NCBI RefSeq assembly: GCF_947496875.1 | Contig: NZ_CANMEH010000004.1 | Coordinates: 248,001-312,000 of the forward strand | Direction of reading: 5' to 3' | DNA from: an uncultured Paracoccus sp. | GTDB taxonomy: Bacteria > Pseudomonadota > Alphaproteobacteria > Rhodobacterales > Rhodobacteraceae | DNA: 64,000 bases | Shown here: positions 18,058-27,602 of the stretch, in pieces | Layout: each line of letters starts with the position of its first letter | Numbering within the stretch: the first letter of the stretch is position 1 | Notes under the pieces: model-generated | What the model was told of the DNA's origin: nothing | What the model saw: the letters and a program-made list of their open reading frames with translations, nothing else | Databases searched by the model: none | Position numbers and translations under genes: made by a program

Positions 18058-18987
18058 TCAGACCCGGCCCAAGGCGGCGGCGGCCCACAGCGCCGCCTGC
18101 GACAGGCGCCCCTGGCGATAGAACCCGGCCCTGCGCAGCGCCGCCAGCCGAGTGGCAGGTCCGCCATCCAGCAACTGCCGGAACTCGGCCAACAGCACCC
18201 GGTTGCCCGGGGTCAGCAACGGCGCGCAGGCCGTCAGCGAGGCCAGGTTCTGGCGGCTCCACCGCGCGTGATCGCCGCGCAGCATCCGCCCCAGGCTGGC
18301 CAGCCGGGATCGCGCGCCGTCATTGGCGCCCACGACATTGGCGTCGTGCTGTCGGTAAAGCAGAGAGGGGCGGGGGTCATAGATCACCCGTCCGCCGGCA
18401 CCGCTGACGATCTGGTAAATCCACCAGTCGTGCATCGTCACGGGTCCGGACAGCATGTCGGCGGCCCGCAGCAACTGCATGGAGGCCCGGTTCAGGACCA
18501 CGGTGTTGCCCTGTACCACGTTCTGCACCAGCGCGTGGCGAAAGTTCGGGGGCCGATGGGGCAGTCGCGACAGGGCGATCGGCCGCAGCCGCGCGTCGCA
18601 GATCGTGACCCGGCTGCAATACACCGCGGGACGATCCGCAGGCACGGACCGCAGGGCCGTGGCGGCGCGGGCCAGCTTGTCCGAGTGCCAGACATCGTCC
18701 TGGTCGGCCAGCGCGACGAACTCGACCGCCGGCGCCATACGCAGCAGGGCTCGGAACTGTGCCACCGCCCCTTGCTGCGGACCGGTTCGCAACTGGACGC
18801 GGTCCGAATGCAGGGCGGCAAATTCCTTGACCATCGCCGGTCCGCCGTCCGTGGAGCCGTCGTCACCCACAACCAGCCGCCAGCCGACGTCCTGCTGGCT
18901 GGCAATGCTGTCCAGCTGGTCGCGTAGGAACGCGGCCCCCTGATGCAGCGCCATCAGCACCGCCACCTGCGGACTGGCAATCGTCAC
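18058..18987 (-). CDS. Glycosyltransferase family 2
   Basis: A 309-aa GT-A fold inverting glycosyltransferase with VAVLMALHQGAAFLRDQLDS at the start, the nucleotide-binding GDDGSTD, the DxD-type segment ALADQDDVWHSDKL, and MHDWWIYQIVSGAGG further on, typical of rhamnosyl- or galactosyl-transferases of O-antigen loci. I chose GTG at 18987, which has GGAGG five bases upstream; a TTG seven codons earlier (19008) lacks a ribosome site. It is the first gene of the GT2-MFS-GT4-GT29 operon, 103 nt before the MFS gene. Confidence 0.88.
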   Translation of the reverse strand: MTIASPQVAVLMALHQGAAFLRDQLDSIASQQDVGWRLVVGDDGSTDGGPAMVKEFAALHSDRVQLRTGPQQGAVAQFRALLRMAPAVEFVALADQDDVWHSDKLARAATALRSVPADRPAVYCSRVTICDARLRPIALSRLPHRPPNFRHALVQNVVQGNTVVLNRASMQLLRAADMLSGPVTMHDWWIYQIVSGAGGRVIYDPRPSLLYRQHDANVVGANDGARSRLASLGRMLRGDHARWSRQNLASLTACAPLLTPGNRVLLAEFRQLLDGGPATRLAALRRAGFYRQGRLSQAALWAAAALGRV

Positions 18988-19130
18988 GGGCGCCTCCGGG
19001 CTGACCAAGGCGCTGCGACATCTGGGGCGGGATCGGGGGCAGGGATCATGGGTCTGTCCTGGACTGCCCTCGGCTCTGGCATGGACGGGCGGTCCCGTCT
19101 AGGTTGCGGCGCGCAACGGAAAGGAAAACC

Positions 19131-20039
19131 ATGCAGATCATCGGCCCCGACGTCGAAACACGGCTCGACTGGATCGCCCTGACCGATGCGCTGGCCGCGG
19201 GGCACGAGCTGCCGCGCGCCGAGGTGGCCGACAGTTTCCTGTACCGTGGCGCCGACACGCTGCTGACCCGCAGCGCCTGGATCGACGGGCTGGGGATCGC
19301 GGTCAAGCCCGCCAGCGTGTTCCCCGGCAACCCTGCCAGTGGCGTGCCCATGGTGAACGGCGCGGTGAACCTGCTGGATGACACCACTGGGCAGCTGCAG
19401 GCCGTCGTCGATTTCCACCTGGTCACCAGGTGGAAGACCGCGGGCGACAGCCTGCTGTCGACGCGGCGGCTGGCCCGGAAGGATGCGCGCCGGGTGCTGA
19501 TCATCGGCGCGGGCCAGGTCGCCGCCAGCATGGTCGACGCCTATCGCGCCCTGATTCCGGACGCGCAGGTCACGATCTGGAGCCGGCGGATCGACTCCGC
19601 GCGGGCGCTGGCCGCCCGAAAGGACGCGCAGGTGGCGCCTGACCTGGAACCTGCCGTGCGCGACGCCGAGATCATTGCCACCGCGACAATGGCGACCGAG
19701 CCGCTGCTGCACGGCGACTGGCTCTCGCCGGGCACCCATGTCGACCTGATCGGGGCGTATCGGCCCGACATGCGCGAAGCGGACGACGAGGTGCTGCGTC
19801 GCGCCCGGCTGTTCGTGGACAGCCGCGCCACCACCATCGGCCATATCGGCGAGATCCAGATCCCGCTGGAACAGGGCCGGATCGCCGAGACCGACATCCT
19901 TGCCGATTTCTACGAGCTGCCCGCCGGGGCCTTTGCCCGCTGCTCGGATGACGAGATCACGGTCGCCAAGAACGGCGGCGGCGCGCATCTGGACCTGATG
20001 ACCGCCAAATACATCCAGTCGGTCGCCGACCCGGGCTGA
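19131..20039 (+). CDS. Ornithine cyclodeaminase / mu-crystallin family protein
   Basis: A 302-aa NAD(P)-binding protein. It shows GIAVKPASVFPGNP, a substrate-binding VVDFHLVTRWKTAGDSLLS segment, the Rossmann motif VLIIGAGQVAASMVDAY, and a late GAYRPDMREADDEVL with DSRATTIGHIGEI. Family members deaminate ornithine to proline or reduce cyclic imino acids (ketimine reductases); sequence alone does not decide. AAGGAA lies eight bases before ATG 19131. It is divergent from the glycan operon and convergent with the next MFS gene. The DFHLVTRWKTAGDS motif suggests an active dehydrogenase-type member. Confidence 0.88.
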   Translation: MQIIGPDVETRLDWIALTDALAAGHELPRAEVADSFLYRGADTLLTRSAWIDGLGIAVKPASVFPGNPASGVPMVNGAVNLLDDTTGQLQAVVDFHLVTRWKTAGDSLLSTRRLARKDARRVLIIGAGQVAASMVDAYRALIPDAQVTIWSRRIDSARALAARKDAQVAPDLEPAVRDAEIIATATMATEPLLHGDWLSPGTHVDLIGAYRPDMREADDEVLRRARLFVDSRATTIGHIGEIQIPLEQGRIAETDILADFYELPAGAFARCSDDEITVAKNGGGAHLDLMTAKYIQSVADPG

Positions 20040-20081
20040 GCGGCCGGCACGGGGCGCTCAGCCTCCGGCTCCCCGGTCCGG

Positions 20082-21350
20082 TCAAGCGGCGACCGGGGCG
20101 GGGCGCAGACCCATCGGCGCCTCGCGCACCGGCAGGTGGATCAGCGCCGAGAACGCGCCGACCCCGACGCCCACCCACCACACGATGGTATAGTCGCCAT
20201 AGGCGTCATACAGCCGGCCGCCCAGCCACACCCCCAGGAACGACCCCAGCTGGTGGGACAGGAACACGAAGCCGTACAGCGTCCCCATGTAGCGCAGCCC
20301 GTAGATATAGGCGACCAGGCCCGAGGTCAGCGGCACGGTGGCCAGCCACAGCGACCCCATCACCAGCGAGAACACGACCACGGTGGTCGGCGTGATCGGG
20401 GTCAGGATGAACCAGGCGGCGGCAATCGTGCGCAGCGTGTAGACGCCCGCCAGCAGGTACTTGCGGCTGTATTTCCGGCCCAGCCACCCGGCCAGGATTG
20501 AGCCCGCGATGTTGGTCAGCCCGATCAGCGAGATCGCCACCGCCCCCAGCGCCGAGGTGGTGGTGATCCCCAGCGCCGCCAGCCCGCCGTCAGGCGCGAT
20601 CGGGCCGCACATCTCGGTGATCATGGCCGGGAAATGGGCGGTGATGAAGGCCAGCTGGTAGCCGCAGGAAAAGAACCCGGCAAAGATCATCAGATAGCTG
20701 GGATCGGTGAACGCACGGCGCAGCACATGCCCCATGCTCTCCTCGATCTCGGCCCTGCTGGCGGGTTCGCGCGACCGCAACATCGGCAGAAACAGCAGCG
20801 TCGTCAGCACCAGCCCGGCAAACACCATGAAAACCTGCGGCCAGGGCATCAGCGCCAGCAGCCCTTCGGCCAGCGGCGGGCCGACGACCTGCCCGGCCGA
20901 TCCGGCCGCGGTGGCGATGCCCAGGGCCAGGCTGCGGTTGTCGTCGCTGGCGGCGCGTCCGACGATCGCCAGGATCACGCCGAACCCGGTGCCCGCGATC
21001 CCGAAGCCCACGGCGATTTCCCACATCTGCATCGCGCCCGGCGTCTGCGCGACCGCAGTCATCAACAGGCCCAACGAATACAGCGCTGCGCCCAGGATGA
21101 TCGCCCAGCGGTCGCCCCAGCGTTCCGCCAGCGCGCCGAAGATCGGCTGGCCGATCCCCCAGGCGAGGTTCTGGATGGCGATCGCCAGGCTGAAATCGGC
21201 GCGCGGCCAGTCGAAGGTCTCGGCCACCGGGATCTGGAACACGCCAAAGCTCGCCCGCAGGGCGAAGTTGATCAGCAGGATCAGCGATCCGCCGATCAGC
21301 ACCGGGGTGAACAGCCGGGCAGACGGCGACAGGGTGGGGGACAGGCTCAT
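20082..21350 (-). CDS. MFS transporter (oxalate/monocarboxylate-type)
   Basis: A 422-aa major-facilitator permease with about 12 hydrophobic segments. It begins LINFALRASFGVFQIPVA, has FGALAERWGDRWAIILGAAL (loop 2-3 motif), a GFGIAGTGFGVILAIVGRAA helix, and SILAGWLGRKYSRKYLLAG in the second half, resembling monocarboxylate or oxalate/formate carriers. ATG 21350 has GGAG upstream. It starts 47 nt after the flavoprotein gene and may be co-transcribed with it. The substrate is unknown. Confidence 0.87.
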   Translation of the reverse strand: MSLSPTLSPSARLFTPVLIGGSLILLINFALRASFGVFQIPVAETFDWPRADFSLAIAIQNLAWGIGQPIFGALAERWGDRWAIILGAALYSLGLLMTAVAQTPGAMQMWEIAVGFGIAGTGFGVILAIVGRAASDDNRSLALGIATAAGSAGQVVGPPLAEGLLALMPWPQVFMVFAGLVLTTLLFLPMLRSREPASRAEIEESMGHVLRRAFTDPSYLMIFAGFFSCGYQLAFITAHFPAMITEMCGPIAPDGGLAALGITTTSALGAVAISLIGLTNIAGSILAGWLGRKYSRKYLLAGVYTLRTIAAAWFILTPITPTTVVVFSLVMGSLWLATVPLTSGLVAYIYGLRYMGTLYGFVFLSHQLGSFLGVWLGGRLYDAYGDYTIVWWVGVGVGAFSALIHLPVREAPMGLRPAPVAA

Positions 21351-21397
21351 CGGCGGCTCCGCGGGACGTGCGACATTTGCCCGCCGCCGCGCCGGCG

Positions 21398-22675
21398 TCA
21401 ATCGGTCGCGGCCGGGGCGCCGCGGGCCAGCCGCCGTGCCGCCTCGTGGCCGGCGTGGCGGCCCGTGGCCATGCAGGCGGTCAGCAGATAGCCCCCGGTC
21501 GGGGCTTCCCAGTCCAGCATCTCGCCGGCTGCGAACAGGCCCGGACACGCACGCAACTCCAGCGTCGGGCGCAGGCTGGACCCGGTGATCCCGCCGGCGG
21601 ACGAGATCGCGCGGTCCAGCTCCATCGGCCCCGCGTGGCGCAGCGGCACCGCCTTGATGCGCCGGGCGAGCGCGGCAGGGTCCTCGGGCAGCGGGCGACC
21701 CCACTCCAGCAGCAGCGCAACCCGCACCGGGTCGCCGATCGCGCGGCGCAGCCAGTTGCCGATCGACAGGCGCCCGCGCGGGCGCGCCAGGCGACGGGCC
21801 AGGGCCGCCATGTCCAGATCGGGGGCCAGGTCAATGATCCCCGGCGCGCCGTCGCGCAGGGCGGACGCGACCTCGTAGACTCCGCCGCCCTCGACCCCGC
21901 CGGGGGTGATCACCCATTCGCCCCGACTGGTCAGCCTGCCTGCGTGCAGCGCCGTGCCCTTGACCGCGGCGCCGGCGTGGCGCGCCATCGGCGCCGACCA
22001 GTCCACCCGAAAACCCATGTTCGCCGGTCGGAACGGCGCGACCTCGACCCCGGCGTCGCGCAGCCACGGCACCCAGGCGGCGTCCGATCCCAGACGGGGC
22101 CAACTGGCCGCGCCGAGCGCCAGCACCGTGACCTGCGGCGCCACCAGCCGCGTCCCGTCCGGCGTGTCGAATGCCAGCGCGGATCCATCGAACCCGGTCC
22201 ATCGCCAGCGGCTGCGCAGCGTCACCCCCTGCGACTGCAGCCGTCCCAGCCACGCGCGGAGCAGGGGCGAGGCCTTCATCCCCACCGGAAACACCCGTCC
22301 GGTCGATCCGGTGAACAGAGCGATCCCGAGCCCCCGCGCCCAGGCCATCACCTGGTCCGGCCCGAAATCCGCCACGATCGCGCGCAGCCCGGCGGCGTCC
22401 AGCCCATCCATGGGCCCATCGGCCGCACCCATCTGCAGACGAGCGACGAAGGCTGGAACGGGTTCGTCCCGGGTCAGGTTCAATCCGGACTTGCCCGCCA
22501 TCAGGAACTTGCGCGCCGGCGTCGGCATCGCCTCGGCGACCACGACCGGCAGGCCGGCCCCGGCCAGCGCCTCGGCGGCCATCAGCCCGGCCGGACCCGC
22601 CCCGATGACCAGCGCCGGCAGGGGCTCGGGGGTACATCGGTCGCTGGTGTCGAGGTTCCGGGCCGGTTCGTTCAC
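21398..22675 (-). CDS. HI0933-like FAD-dependent oxidoreductase (TIGR03862 type)
   Basis: A 425-aa flavoprotein. The FAD-binding Rossmann motif VIGAGPAGLMAAEALAGAG is near residue 22, followed by KFLMAGKSGLNLTRDEP, the family signature, and a C-terminal PTGGYLLTACMATGRHAG loop that closes over the cofactor. Members are related to the HI0933/YhiN flavoproteins, whose reaction is poorly known. The start is GTG at 22675, overlapping the holA stop as GTGA; upstream frame extension into holA is spurious. It is the fourth gene of leuS-lptE-holA-flavoprotein. Confidence 0.88.
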   Translation of the reverse strand: MNEPARNLDTSDRCTPEPLPALVIGAGPAGLMAAEALAGAGLPVVVAEAMPTPARKFLMAGKSGLNLTRDEPVPAFVARLQMGAADGPMDGLDAAGLRAIVADFGPDQVMAWARGLGIALFTGSTGRVFPVGMKASPLLRAWLGRLQSQGVTLRSRWRWTGFDGSALAFDTPDGTRLVAPQVTVLALGAASWPRLGSDAAWVPWLRDAGVEVAPFRPANMGFRVDWSAPMARHAGAAVKGTALHAGRLTSRGEWVITPGGVEGGGVYEVASALRDGAPGIIDLAPDLDMAALARRLARPRGRLSIGNWLRRAIGDPVRVALLLEWGRPLPEDPAALARRIKAVPLRHAGPMELDRAISSAGGITGSSLRPTLELRACPGLFAAGEMLDWEAPTGGYLLTACMATGRHAGHEAARRLARGAPAATD

Positions 22676-23700
22676 CGCCCGCCCCGCGGCATCATCGCCA
22701 ACCGGATCAGCGCCCGTTCCATCACCGCCATCGCCGGCGCGCGCGACGCCGATCGCAGCGTCAGGTCGGTGTCCAGCAGCAGGTGCAGCGCATCTTCCAG
22801 CGGGCGCATGCCCCAGCCCTGCGCCTGCCGGACCATCCGGTCGCGCCGCGGCCCGAACACCGGTGGGCGCAGCCGCGACAGCCCGGCGGCCGCGCCGCCC
22901 GGATCGCAGGCCGCGGCGTGCAGTGCCCGGAAATGGCGAACGCAAGCGATGCAGATCGTCACCGGCAGGATGCCCTGCGTCTCGATCCGCTGCATCAGCG
23001 GGCCCAGCGCGTCGGCGCGTCCCTCGGCGGCGGCATGGATCAGGTCGTCGACATCCGCCTCGATCGTGGCGGGGGCCAGCAGCGCGATCTCCTCGCCGGT
23101 CAGCGGCTCGTCATCGCCGAACTTGTACAGCCCGATCTTCTCGACCGTCTGGCGGAAATCGCCGGGGTCCAGCGCCCGCGACAGGGCCACCAAGTCGCGC
23201 ATCGCGGCGGGCGGCACCGCCCGCAGCCCCGCGTCGGCCAGCCAGCGGCCGATCTCTTCCTCGCCCGGCGGGTCGTCATAGACGGGCGCGGCGACGGCGG
23301 TGCCATGCGCCTCGAAGATCTTGCGCAGCGCCGAGCCCTTGTTCAGCGCCCCGGCGGTGACCACGATCACCGCATCGCCGTGCGCCCAGGTCTCCAGCGC
23401 CGCCCGGATCGCCGGCGCGACCGCGTCGGTCGCGTCCTCGACCAGAACGACCCGGGGACCGGGAAAGAACCCCACCGCCTTGACCTCGTCGATCAGCCGG
23501 GCCGTGTCCTTGCGCAGGTCGGCCGCCGCGATGCGGGTCAGCCGCATCTCGGTGTCGGCGGCGGGACCGGTCAGGGCGGCCACCGCCTCGGCCCGCTTCA
23601 TCGCGACCCGCATCGCGTCCTGGCCGTGGATCAGCAGGGCCGGGCGGGTCGGATCGGGCCGCGCCAGATAGCGCGCGATCTCCTGCCCCTTCAGGATCAT
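22672..23700 (-). CDS. holA: DNA polymerase III subunit delta
   Basis: A 342-aa clamp-loader subunit that opens the beta clamp. It has the family start LKGQEIARYLARPDPTRPALLIHGQDAMRV, a vestigial AAA fold with FFPGPRVVLVEDATD and VIVVTAGALNKGSALRK, and a C-terminal collar domain ending GMRPLEDALHLLLDTDLTLR. It overlaps lptE upstream by 4 nt and the flavoprotein gene downstream by 4 nt, the usual alphaproteobacterial arrangement after leuS-lptE. Confidence 0.93.
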   Translation of the reverse strand: MILKGQEIARYLARPDPTRPALLIHGQDAMRVAMKRAEAVAALTGPAADTEMRLTRIAAADLRKDTARLIDEVKAVGFFPGPRVVLVEDATDAVAPAIRAALETWAHGDAVIVVTAGALNKGSALRKIFEAHGTAVAAPVYDDPPGEEEIGRWLADAGLRAVPPAAMRDLVALSRALDPGDFRQTVEKIGLYKFGDDEPLTGEEIALLAPATIEADVDDLIHAAAEGRADALGPLMQRIETQGILPVTICIACVRHFRALHAAACDPGGAAAGLSRLRPPVFGPRRDRMVRQAQGWGMRPLEDALHLLLDTDLTLRSASRAPAMAVMERALIRLAMMPRGGR

Positions 23701-24182
23701 CGCGCCGGGGCGGCCGCCAGAAGCCGCGTGACCACCTGGTCGGCCAGCATCGTCGCCAGCCGTTCGCGCGCGTCGCGTTCCCCCGTCAGGGTGGCGATGG
23801 TCGTTCCGACCGAGGAATAGCTGGTGAAGTTGCTGACCTGTCCCTCGGTCACCGTCGCCCCGCTGGCGGCATCGACCAGCCGATAGGATGCGGTCCCGTT
23901 CAGCGAATAGCGGGTGGCGACCTGGTCGGTGCTGATCGCCTGCGGCACCACCGCCACGGTCAGCGCGTAGTCCAGCTGCAGGCGCGATCCCTCGGGCCCC
24001 AGCCGGTCCTGGATGCGCCGGACAAAGGCGAAATCGTCCTGAGTCTGCGGATCGGCCGCCCGCACCTGACCGAACAGCGCCGACCCGCCGCCGCCGGGGC
24101 CATAGACGGGGGTAAAGCCGCAGCCCGCCAGCGCCGCCGCGGCCAGCAGCGCCAGCGCGGTGCGGCGGTCACGCCACGACAT
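23697..24182 (-). CDS. lptE: LPS-assembly lipoprotein LptE
   Basis: A 161-aa outer-membrane lipoprotein acting as the plug of the LptD translocon that inserts LPS in the outer leaflet. Its signal ends in the lipobox LAGC, followed by [10 protein letters not shown], the characteristic LptE start. [20 protein letters not shown] stretch and a [20 protein letters not shown] helix complete the fold. It overlaps leuS by 14 nt and holA by 4 nt, so expression is tied to both. Confidence 0.92.
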   Translation of the reverse strand: MSWRDRRTALALLAAAALAGCGFTPVYGPGGGGSALFGQVRAADPQTQDDFAFVRRIQDRLGPEGSRLQLDYALTVAVVPQAISTDQVATRYSLNGTASYRLVDAASGATVTEGQVSNFTSYSSVGTTIATLTGERDARERLATMLADQVVTRLLAAAPAR

Positions 24183-26709
24183 TGACGATCCGCCCCGGCA
24201 CCACGATCAGCTTCTTCGGCGCCGCGCCGTTCAGGAAGCGCTGCACCGTGTCGTCGGCCAGCACCTGCGCCTCGATCTGGGCCGCGGCCATGTCGCGCGG
24301 CACGGTGATCTCGGCCCGCCGCTTGCCGTTGATCTGGATCGGCAATGTCACGCTGTCGTCGACCAGCATCGCCGGGTCGGCCTGCGGCCAGGCGGCGTCG
24401 ACGACCATGCCCTGGCCGCCGGATTTCGCCCACACCTCCTCGGCGAGATGCGGGACCATCGGCGCCATCAGCTGCGCCATGATCCGCAGCACCGCGCGGC
24501 GGGGTTCGCCGCCGGACGGGGATTTCGCCACCGCCGCGGCCAAAGTGTAGATCGCCGCCACCGCCTTGTTGAACGCAAATCCGTCGATCGCGCGGGTCAC
24601 GTCGGCGATGGCCCGGTGGGCGGCGCGGGTCAGGTCGGGATCGTCCGCGCCGTCCTGCGGCGTCTCGTCGGCCAGCCGCCAGACCCGGCCCAGGAACTTG
24701 GCCGCCGCCTCGGCGCCCGCGGCGGTCCATTCGACGTCGCGTTCCGGCGGGCTGTCGGACAGCATGAACCAGCGGGCGGTGTCGGCGCCGAACCGGGTGA
24801 CGATGTCGACCGGGTCCACGACATTCTTCTTGGACTTCGACATCTTGGCCGAGGGAATGATGTCCACCGCGGTGCCGTCGGCCAGCTTTCCGTCGGTCAC
24901 GTCCTCGGGCAGGTGATAGACCGGCCGACCTTGCGCATCGCGGGTCATGTAGATCTCGTGCGTCACCATCCCCTGCGTGAACAGCGCGTCGAACGGCTCC
25001 TTGGCCGTTTCGGGCAGGTGACCGGTCTGCACCATCGCCCGCGCGAAGAAGCGCGAATACAGCAGGTGCAGGATCGCGTGCTCGATGCCGCCGATATACT
25101 GGTCCACGTTCATCCAGTAATCGGCATCGGCCCGGTCGGTGGGCGTCGCCGCGTGGGGCGAGGTGAAGCGGGCGTAGTACCAGGACGAATCGACAAACGT
25201 GTCCATCGTGTCGGTCTCGCGCCGGGCCGGGCCGCCGCAGCGTGGGCAGGATGTCGCGGCCCAGCTCGGGTGGCGGTCCAGCGGGTTGCCGGGCACGTCG
25301 AAGCTGACGTCCAGCGGCAGCAGGACCGGCAGGTTCTGCTTGCTTTCGGGCACCGTGCCGCAGGCGCCGCAATGGACCACCGGGATCGGGCAGCCCCAGT
25401 AGCGCTGGCGCGAGATGCCCCAGTCGCGCAGCCGGTATTTCGTCACCGCCTCGCCCCAGCCGTCCCGTTCCGCCACGACGATCGCGGCATCGACCGCCGC
25501 CTCGCCGGTCTGGTCGGCGGCGCCCGCAAAGCCGCGGACATAGGTGACGGTCTCGGATTTCAGCGGCACATAGGCCCCGGCGGCCACCAGCGCGTCGGCG
25601 GCGGCAATATCCATGCCCCGTTCGCCGAAGGTGGCCGGGATCGGCAGCCCGTATTTCGTCGCGAATTCGTGGTCGCGCTCGTCATGCGCCGGGCTGCCGA
25701 AGATGGCGCCGGTGCCGTATTCCATCAGCACGAAATTCGCGATCCACACCGGCAGCTGCCAGTCGGGGTCCAGCGGGTGGCGCACCGTCAGCCCGGTATC
25801 CAGCCCCAGCTTCTCGCCGGTCTCGATCGCCTCCTCGGTGGTGCCGCCGCGCCGGCACTCTTCGGCGAACGCGGCGATGCGCGGGTCCGTCGCGGCCAGC
25901 GTGCGGGCCAGCGGGTGATCCGGCGACAGCGCCACGAAGGACGCGCCCCTCAGCGTGTCGGGCCGGGTGGTGTAGACCTCGACCCGGTCGAATCCCGCGG
26001 GCGCATCGACCGTGCCGAACCGGAACTGCAGGCCCCGCGACTTGCCGATCCAGTTGGCCTGCATCAGCCGCACCTTGTCGGGCCAGCCGGTCAGCCCGTC
26101 CAGCGCCGCCAGAAGCTCCTCGGAGTAATCCGAGATGCGAAAGAACCACTGCGTCAGTTCGCGCCGCTCCACCGGCGCGTTCGACCGCCAGCCCTTGCCG
26201 TCGATCACCTGCTCGTTGGCCAGCACGGTCATGTCGACCGGGTCCCAGTTCACCTGCGCCGACTTGCGGGTGATCAGCCCGGCCTCCAGGAAGTCCAGGA
26301 ACAGCGCCTGCTGCTGGGCGACATAATCGTCGTCGCAGGTTGCGAACTCGCGGCTCCAGTCGATCGACAGGCCCAGCGGGCGCAGCTGGTCGCGCATCGT
26401 GGCGATGTTGCCATAGGTCCAGTCGCGCGGATGCCCGCCCTGCTCCATGGCCGCGTTCTCGGCCGGCATGCCGAACGCGTCCCATCCCATCGGGTGCAGC
26501 ACGCTGAAGCCCTGGGCGCGCTTGTACCGCGCCACCACGTCGCCCATCGTGTAGTTGCGGACGTGACCCATGTGGATTCGCCCGCTGGGATAGGGGAACA
26601 TTTCCAGCACATAGTATTTCGGGCGTTCGTCGCGACGGGCGCGAAAGCTGCCGGCGGCATCCCACGCCTGCTGCCAGCGCGATTCGCTGTGGGCGGGATC
26701 ATAGGGCAT
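24169..26709 (-). CDS. leuS: Leucyl-tRNA synthetase
   Basis: An 846-aa class I aminoacyl-tRNA synthetase charging tRNA-Leu. The HIGH-type motif is in [14 protein letters not shown] near residue 37, the CP1 editing domain spans about 220-420, zinc-ribbon cysteine pairs CGACG and CPRCGG lie beyond it, and KMSKSKKN is near residue 623. Full length for the family. It leads an overlapping operon with lptE, holA and a flavoprotein gene. A DUF3576 lipoprotein gene is just upstream on the same strand. Confidence 0.97.
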   Translation of the reverse strand: MPYDPAHSESRWQQAWDAAGSFRARRDERPKYYVLEMFPYPSGRIHMGHVRNYTMGDVVARYKRAQGFSVLHPMGWDAFGMPAENAAMEQGGHPRDWTYGNIATMRDQLRPLGLSIDWSREFATCDDDYVAQQQALFLDFLEAGLITRKSAQVNWDPVDMTVLANEQVIDGKGWRSNAPVERRELTQWFFRISDYSEELLAALDGLTGWPDKVRLMQANWIGKSRGLQFRFGTVDAPAGFDRVEVYTTRPDTLRGASFVALSPDHPLARTLAATDPRIAAFAEECRRGGTTEEAIETGEKLGLDTGLTVRHPLDPDWQLPVWIANFVLMEYGTGAIFGSPAHDERDHEFATKYGLPIPATFGERGMDIAAADALVAAGAYVPLKSETVTYVRGFAGAADQTGEAAVDAAIVVAERDGWGEAVTKYRLRDWGISRQRYWGCPIPVVHCGACGTVPESKQNLPVLLPLDVSFDVPGNPLDRHPSWAATSCPRCGGPARRETDTMDTFVDSSWYYARFTSPHAATPTDRADADYWMNVDQYIGGIEHAILHLLYSRFFARAMVQTGHLPETAKEPFDALFTQGMVTHEIYMTRDAQGRPVYHLPEDVTDGKLADGTAVDIIPSAKMSKSKKNVVDPVDIVTRFGADTARWFMLSDSPPERDVEWTAAGAEAAAKFLGRVWRLADETPQDGADDPDLTRAAHRAIADVTRAIDGFAFNKAVAAIYTLAAAVAKSPSGGEPRRAVLRIMAQLMAPMVPHLAEEVWAKSGGQGMVVDAAWPQADPAMLVDDSVTLPIQINGKRRAEITVPRDMAAAQIEAQVLADDTVQRFLNGAAPKKLIVVPGRIVNVVA

Positions 26710-26820
26710 GGCGGACCTCCGGGCGAAACATTGCCGCGCGGGTTTAGCCGTGCGCCCGGCGCAGGTCTAGCGCCCGGCCGCCAGACGCCGGGGTTTCGGT
26801 GCGTCGGCCCCGGCGGCTGC

Positions 26821-27291
26821 CTACAGCCGCCCGTCGCGGACCCGCAACTGCCGGGCCCGGGTCAGGATCGCATCCTCGACCGCCCGCACCGTGCCCGGCG
26901 CGACGGCGCCGCCGCCCGAATCCTGCAGCGCGACCTTCAGGCTGCGGGCATCCAGGGCGGGATCGCTGATCTTGACGGTGGCGCGATAGGCGCGGCCGCC
27001 GCCGGGCGGCGTGCCGTAGCCGGTCACGATCACCCCGGTGAACGGGTCGATCGACTGGACCGGCAGGAAATCCAGCACCTCGAGGCTGGCGTTCCACAGA
27101 TAGCGGTTCACCGCGACCTGCTGGTTCGGGTTCTCGGTGCTGCGGAACAGCCCCCAGATCGTCGAGCGCTCTGGCTCGGGCGGCGGGCTGTTCGGCGGCA
27201 GCCCGCCGATCCGCGGGCCGGCCGTCCCGCAGGCGGCCAGCATTCCGCTCACGGCCAGGATGGCGGTGATGCGGCAGATCCGTGGTGTCAT
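26821..27291 (-). CDS. DUF3576 family lipoprotein
   Basis: A 156-aa lipoprotein: the signal ends in GMLAAC (lipidation at the Cys), a Pro-rich linker PPNSPPPEPERSTIWGLF follows, then the DUF3576 core with NQQVAVNRYLWNASLEVLDF, DPFTGVIVTGYGTPPGG and RAYRATVKISDPALDARSL. The family is widespread in alphaproteobacteria; its function is unknown, with an envelope role inferred from the lipobox. ATG 27291 has GAGGGA upstream, better than ATG 27303. It precedes leuS on the same strand with a 111-nt gap. Confidence 0.85.
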   Translation of the reverse strand: MTPRICRITAILAVSGMLAACGTAGPRIGGLPPNSPPPEPERSTIWGLFRSTENPNQQVAVNRYLWNASLEVLDFLPVQSIDPFTGVIVTGYGTPPGGGRAYRATVKISDPALDARSLKVALQDSGGGAVAPGTVRAVEDAILTRARQLRVRDGRL

Positions 27292-27602
27292 CGCGTCCCT
27301 CATCCCGTCGCGGCCATCCCGTCGCAGTTGGCCCGTCGCACCGTCGCGTCAGGAACCTCGAAAGCGGTGGCCGTCCTGTCGCCGCCAGTCTTATCCTGCG
27401 GGGCCCCGACGCGACAAGCGGTTATCCCGGACAGCCCTGCGGTGCAGCCACAACACGGCACTGTGACCAAGAAGCCGCACCCGGATCGTTAAACGTCGCG
27501 GCGGCTGTCGATTGATTTGCAATGAAAACCCAAAAGCAGGAATTTCGCCTCACACCCGGGTGGTCAACCGCCTGGGACCACGGAGAGACAAGAGGGTAAG
27601 AG
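27292..27602. other. Divergent intergenic region between the DUF3576 gene and porin
   Basis: These 311 bases hold the upstream regions of two divergent genes. The left part has three copies of CCCGTCGC at exact 14-nt spacing (27304-27347). From about 27485 the sequence becomes A/T-richer, with stretches such as GATTTGCAATGAAAACCCAAAAG, and probably contains the porin promoter and leader, but I could not identify a convincing -35/-10 pair. The porin ribosome site AGAGGGTAAGAG ends the region. Confidence 0.6.
27304..27347. repeat. 14-nt-periodic CCCGTCGC repeats
   Basis: CCCGTCGC occurs at 27304, 27318 and 27332, exactly 14 nt apart, with a fourth CCGTCGC at 27341. The first two units share CATCCCGTCGC. 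They lie 13-56 nt upstream of the DUF3576 lipoprotein start codon (read on the minus strand as GCGACGGG). Confidence 0.7.

Noticed and set aside
24160..27492. 1110-codon open frame on the plus strand opposite leuS
   Set aside because: It is a shadow of strong third-position GC bias in leuS; its translation is His/Gly/Arg-rich low complexity with no domain. The same applies to the long antisense frames at 305-3010, 7143-9242 and 29502-31514.
27511..27526. Possible FNR box (TTGAT-N4-...) upstream of the porin
   Set aside because: The second half-site reads AATGA instead of ATCAA, so the dyad is absent.
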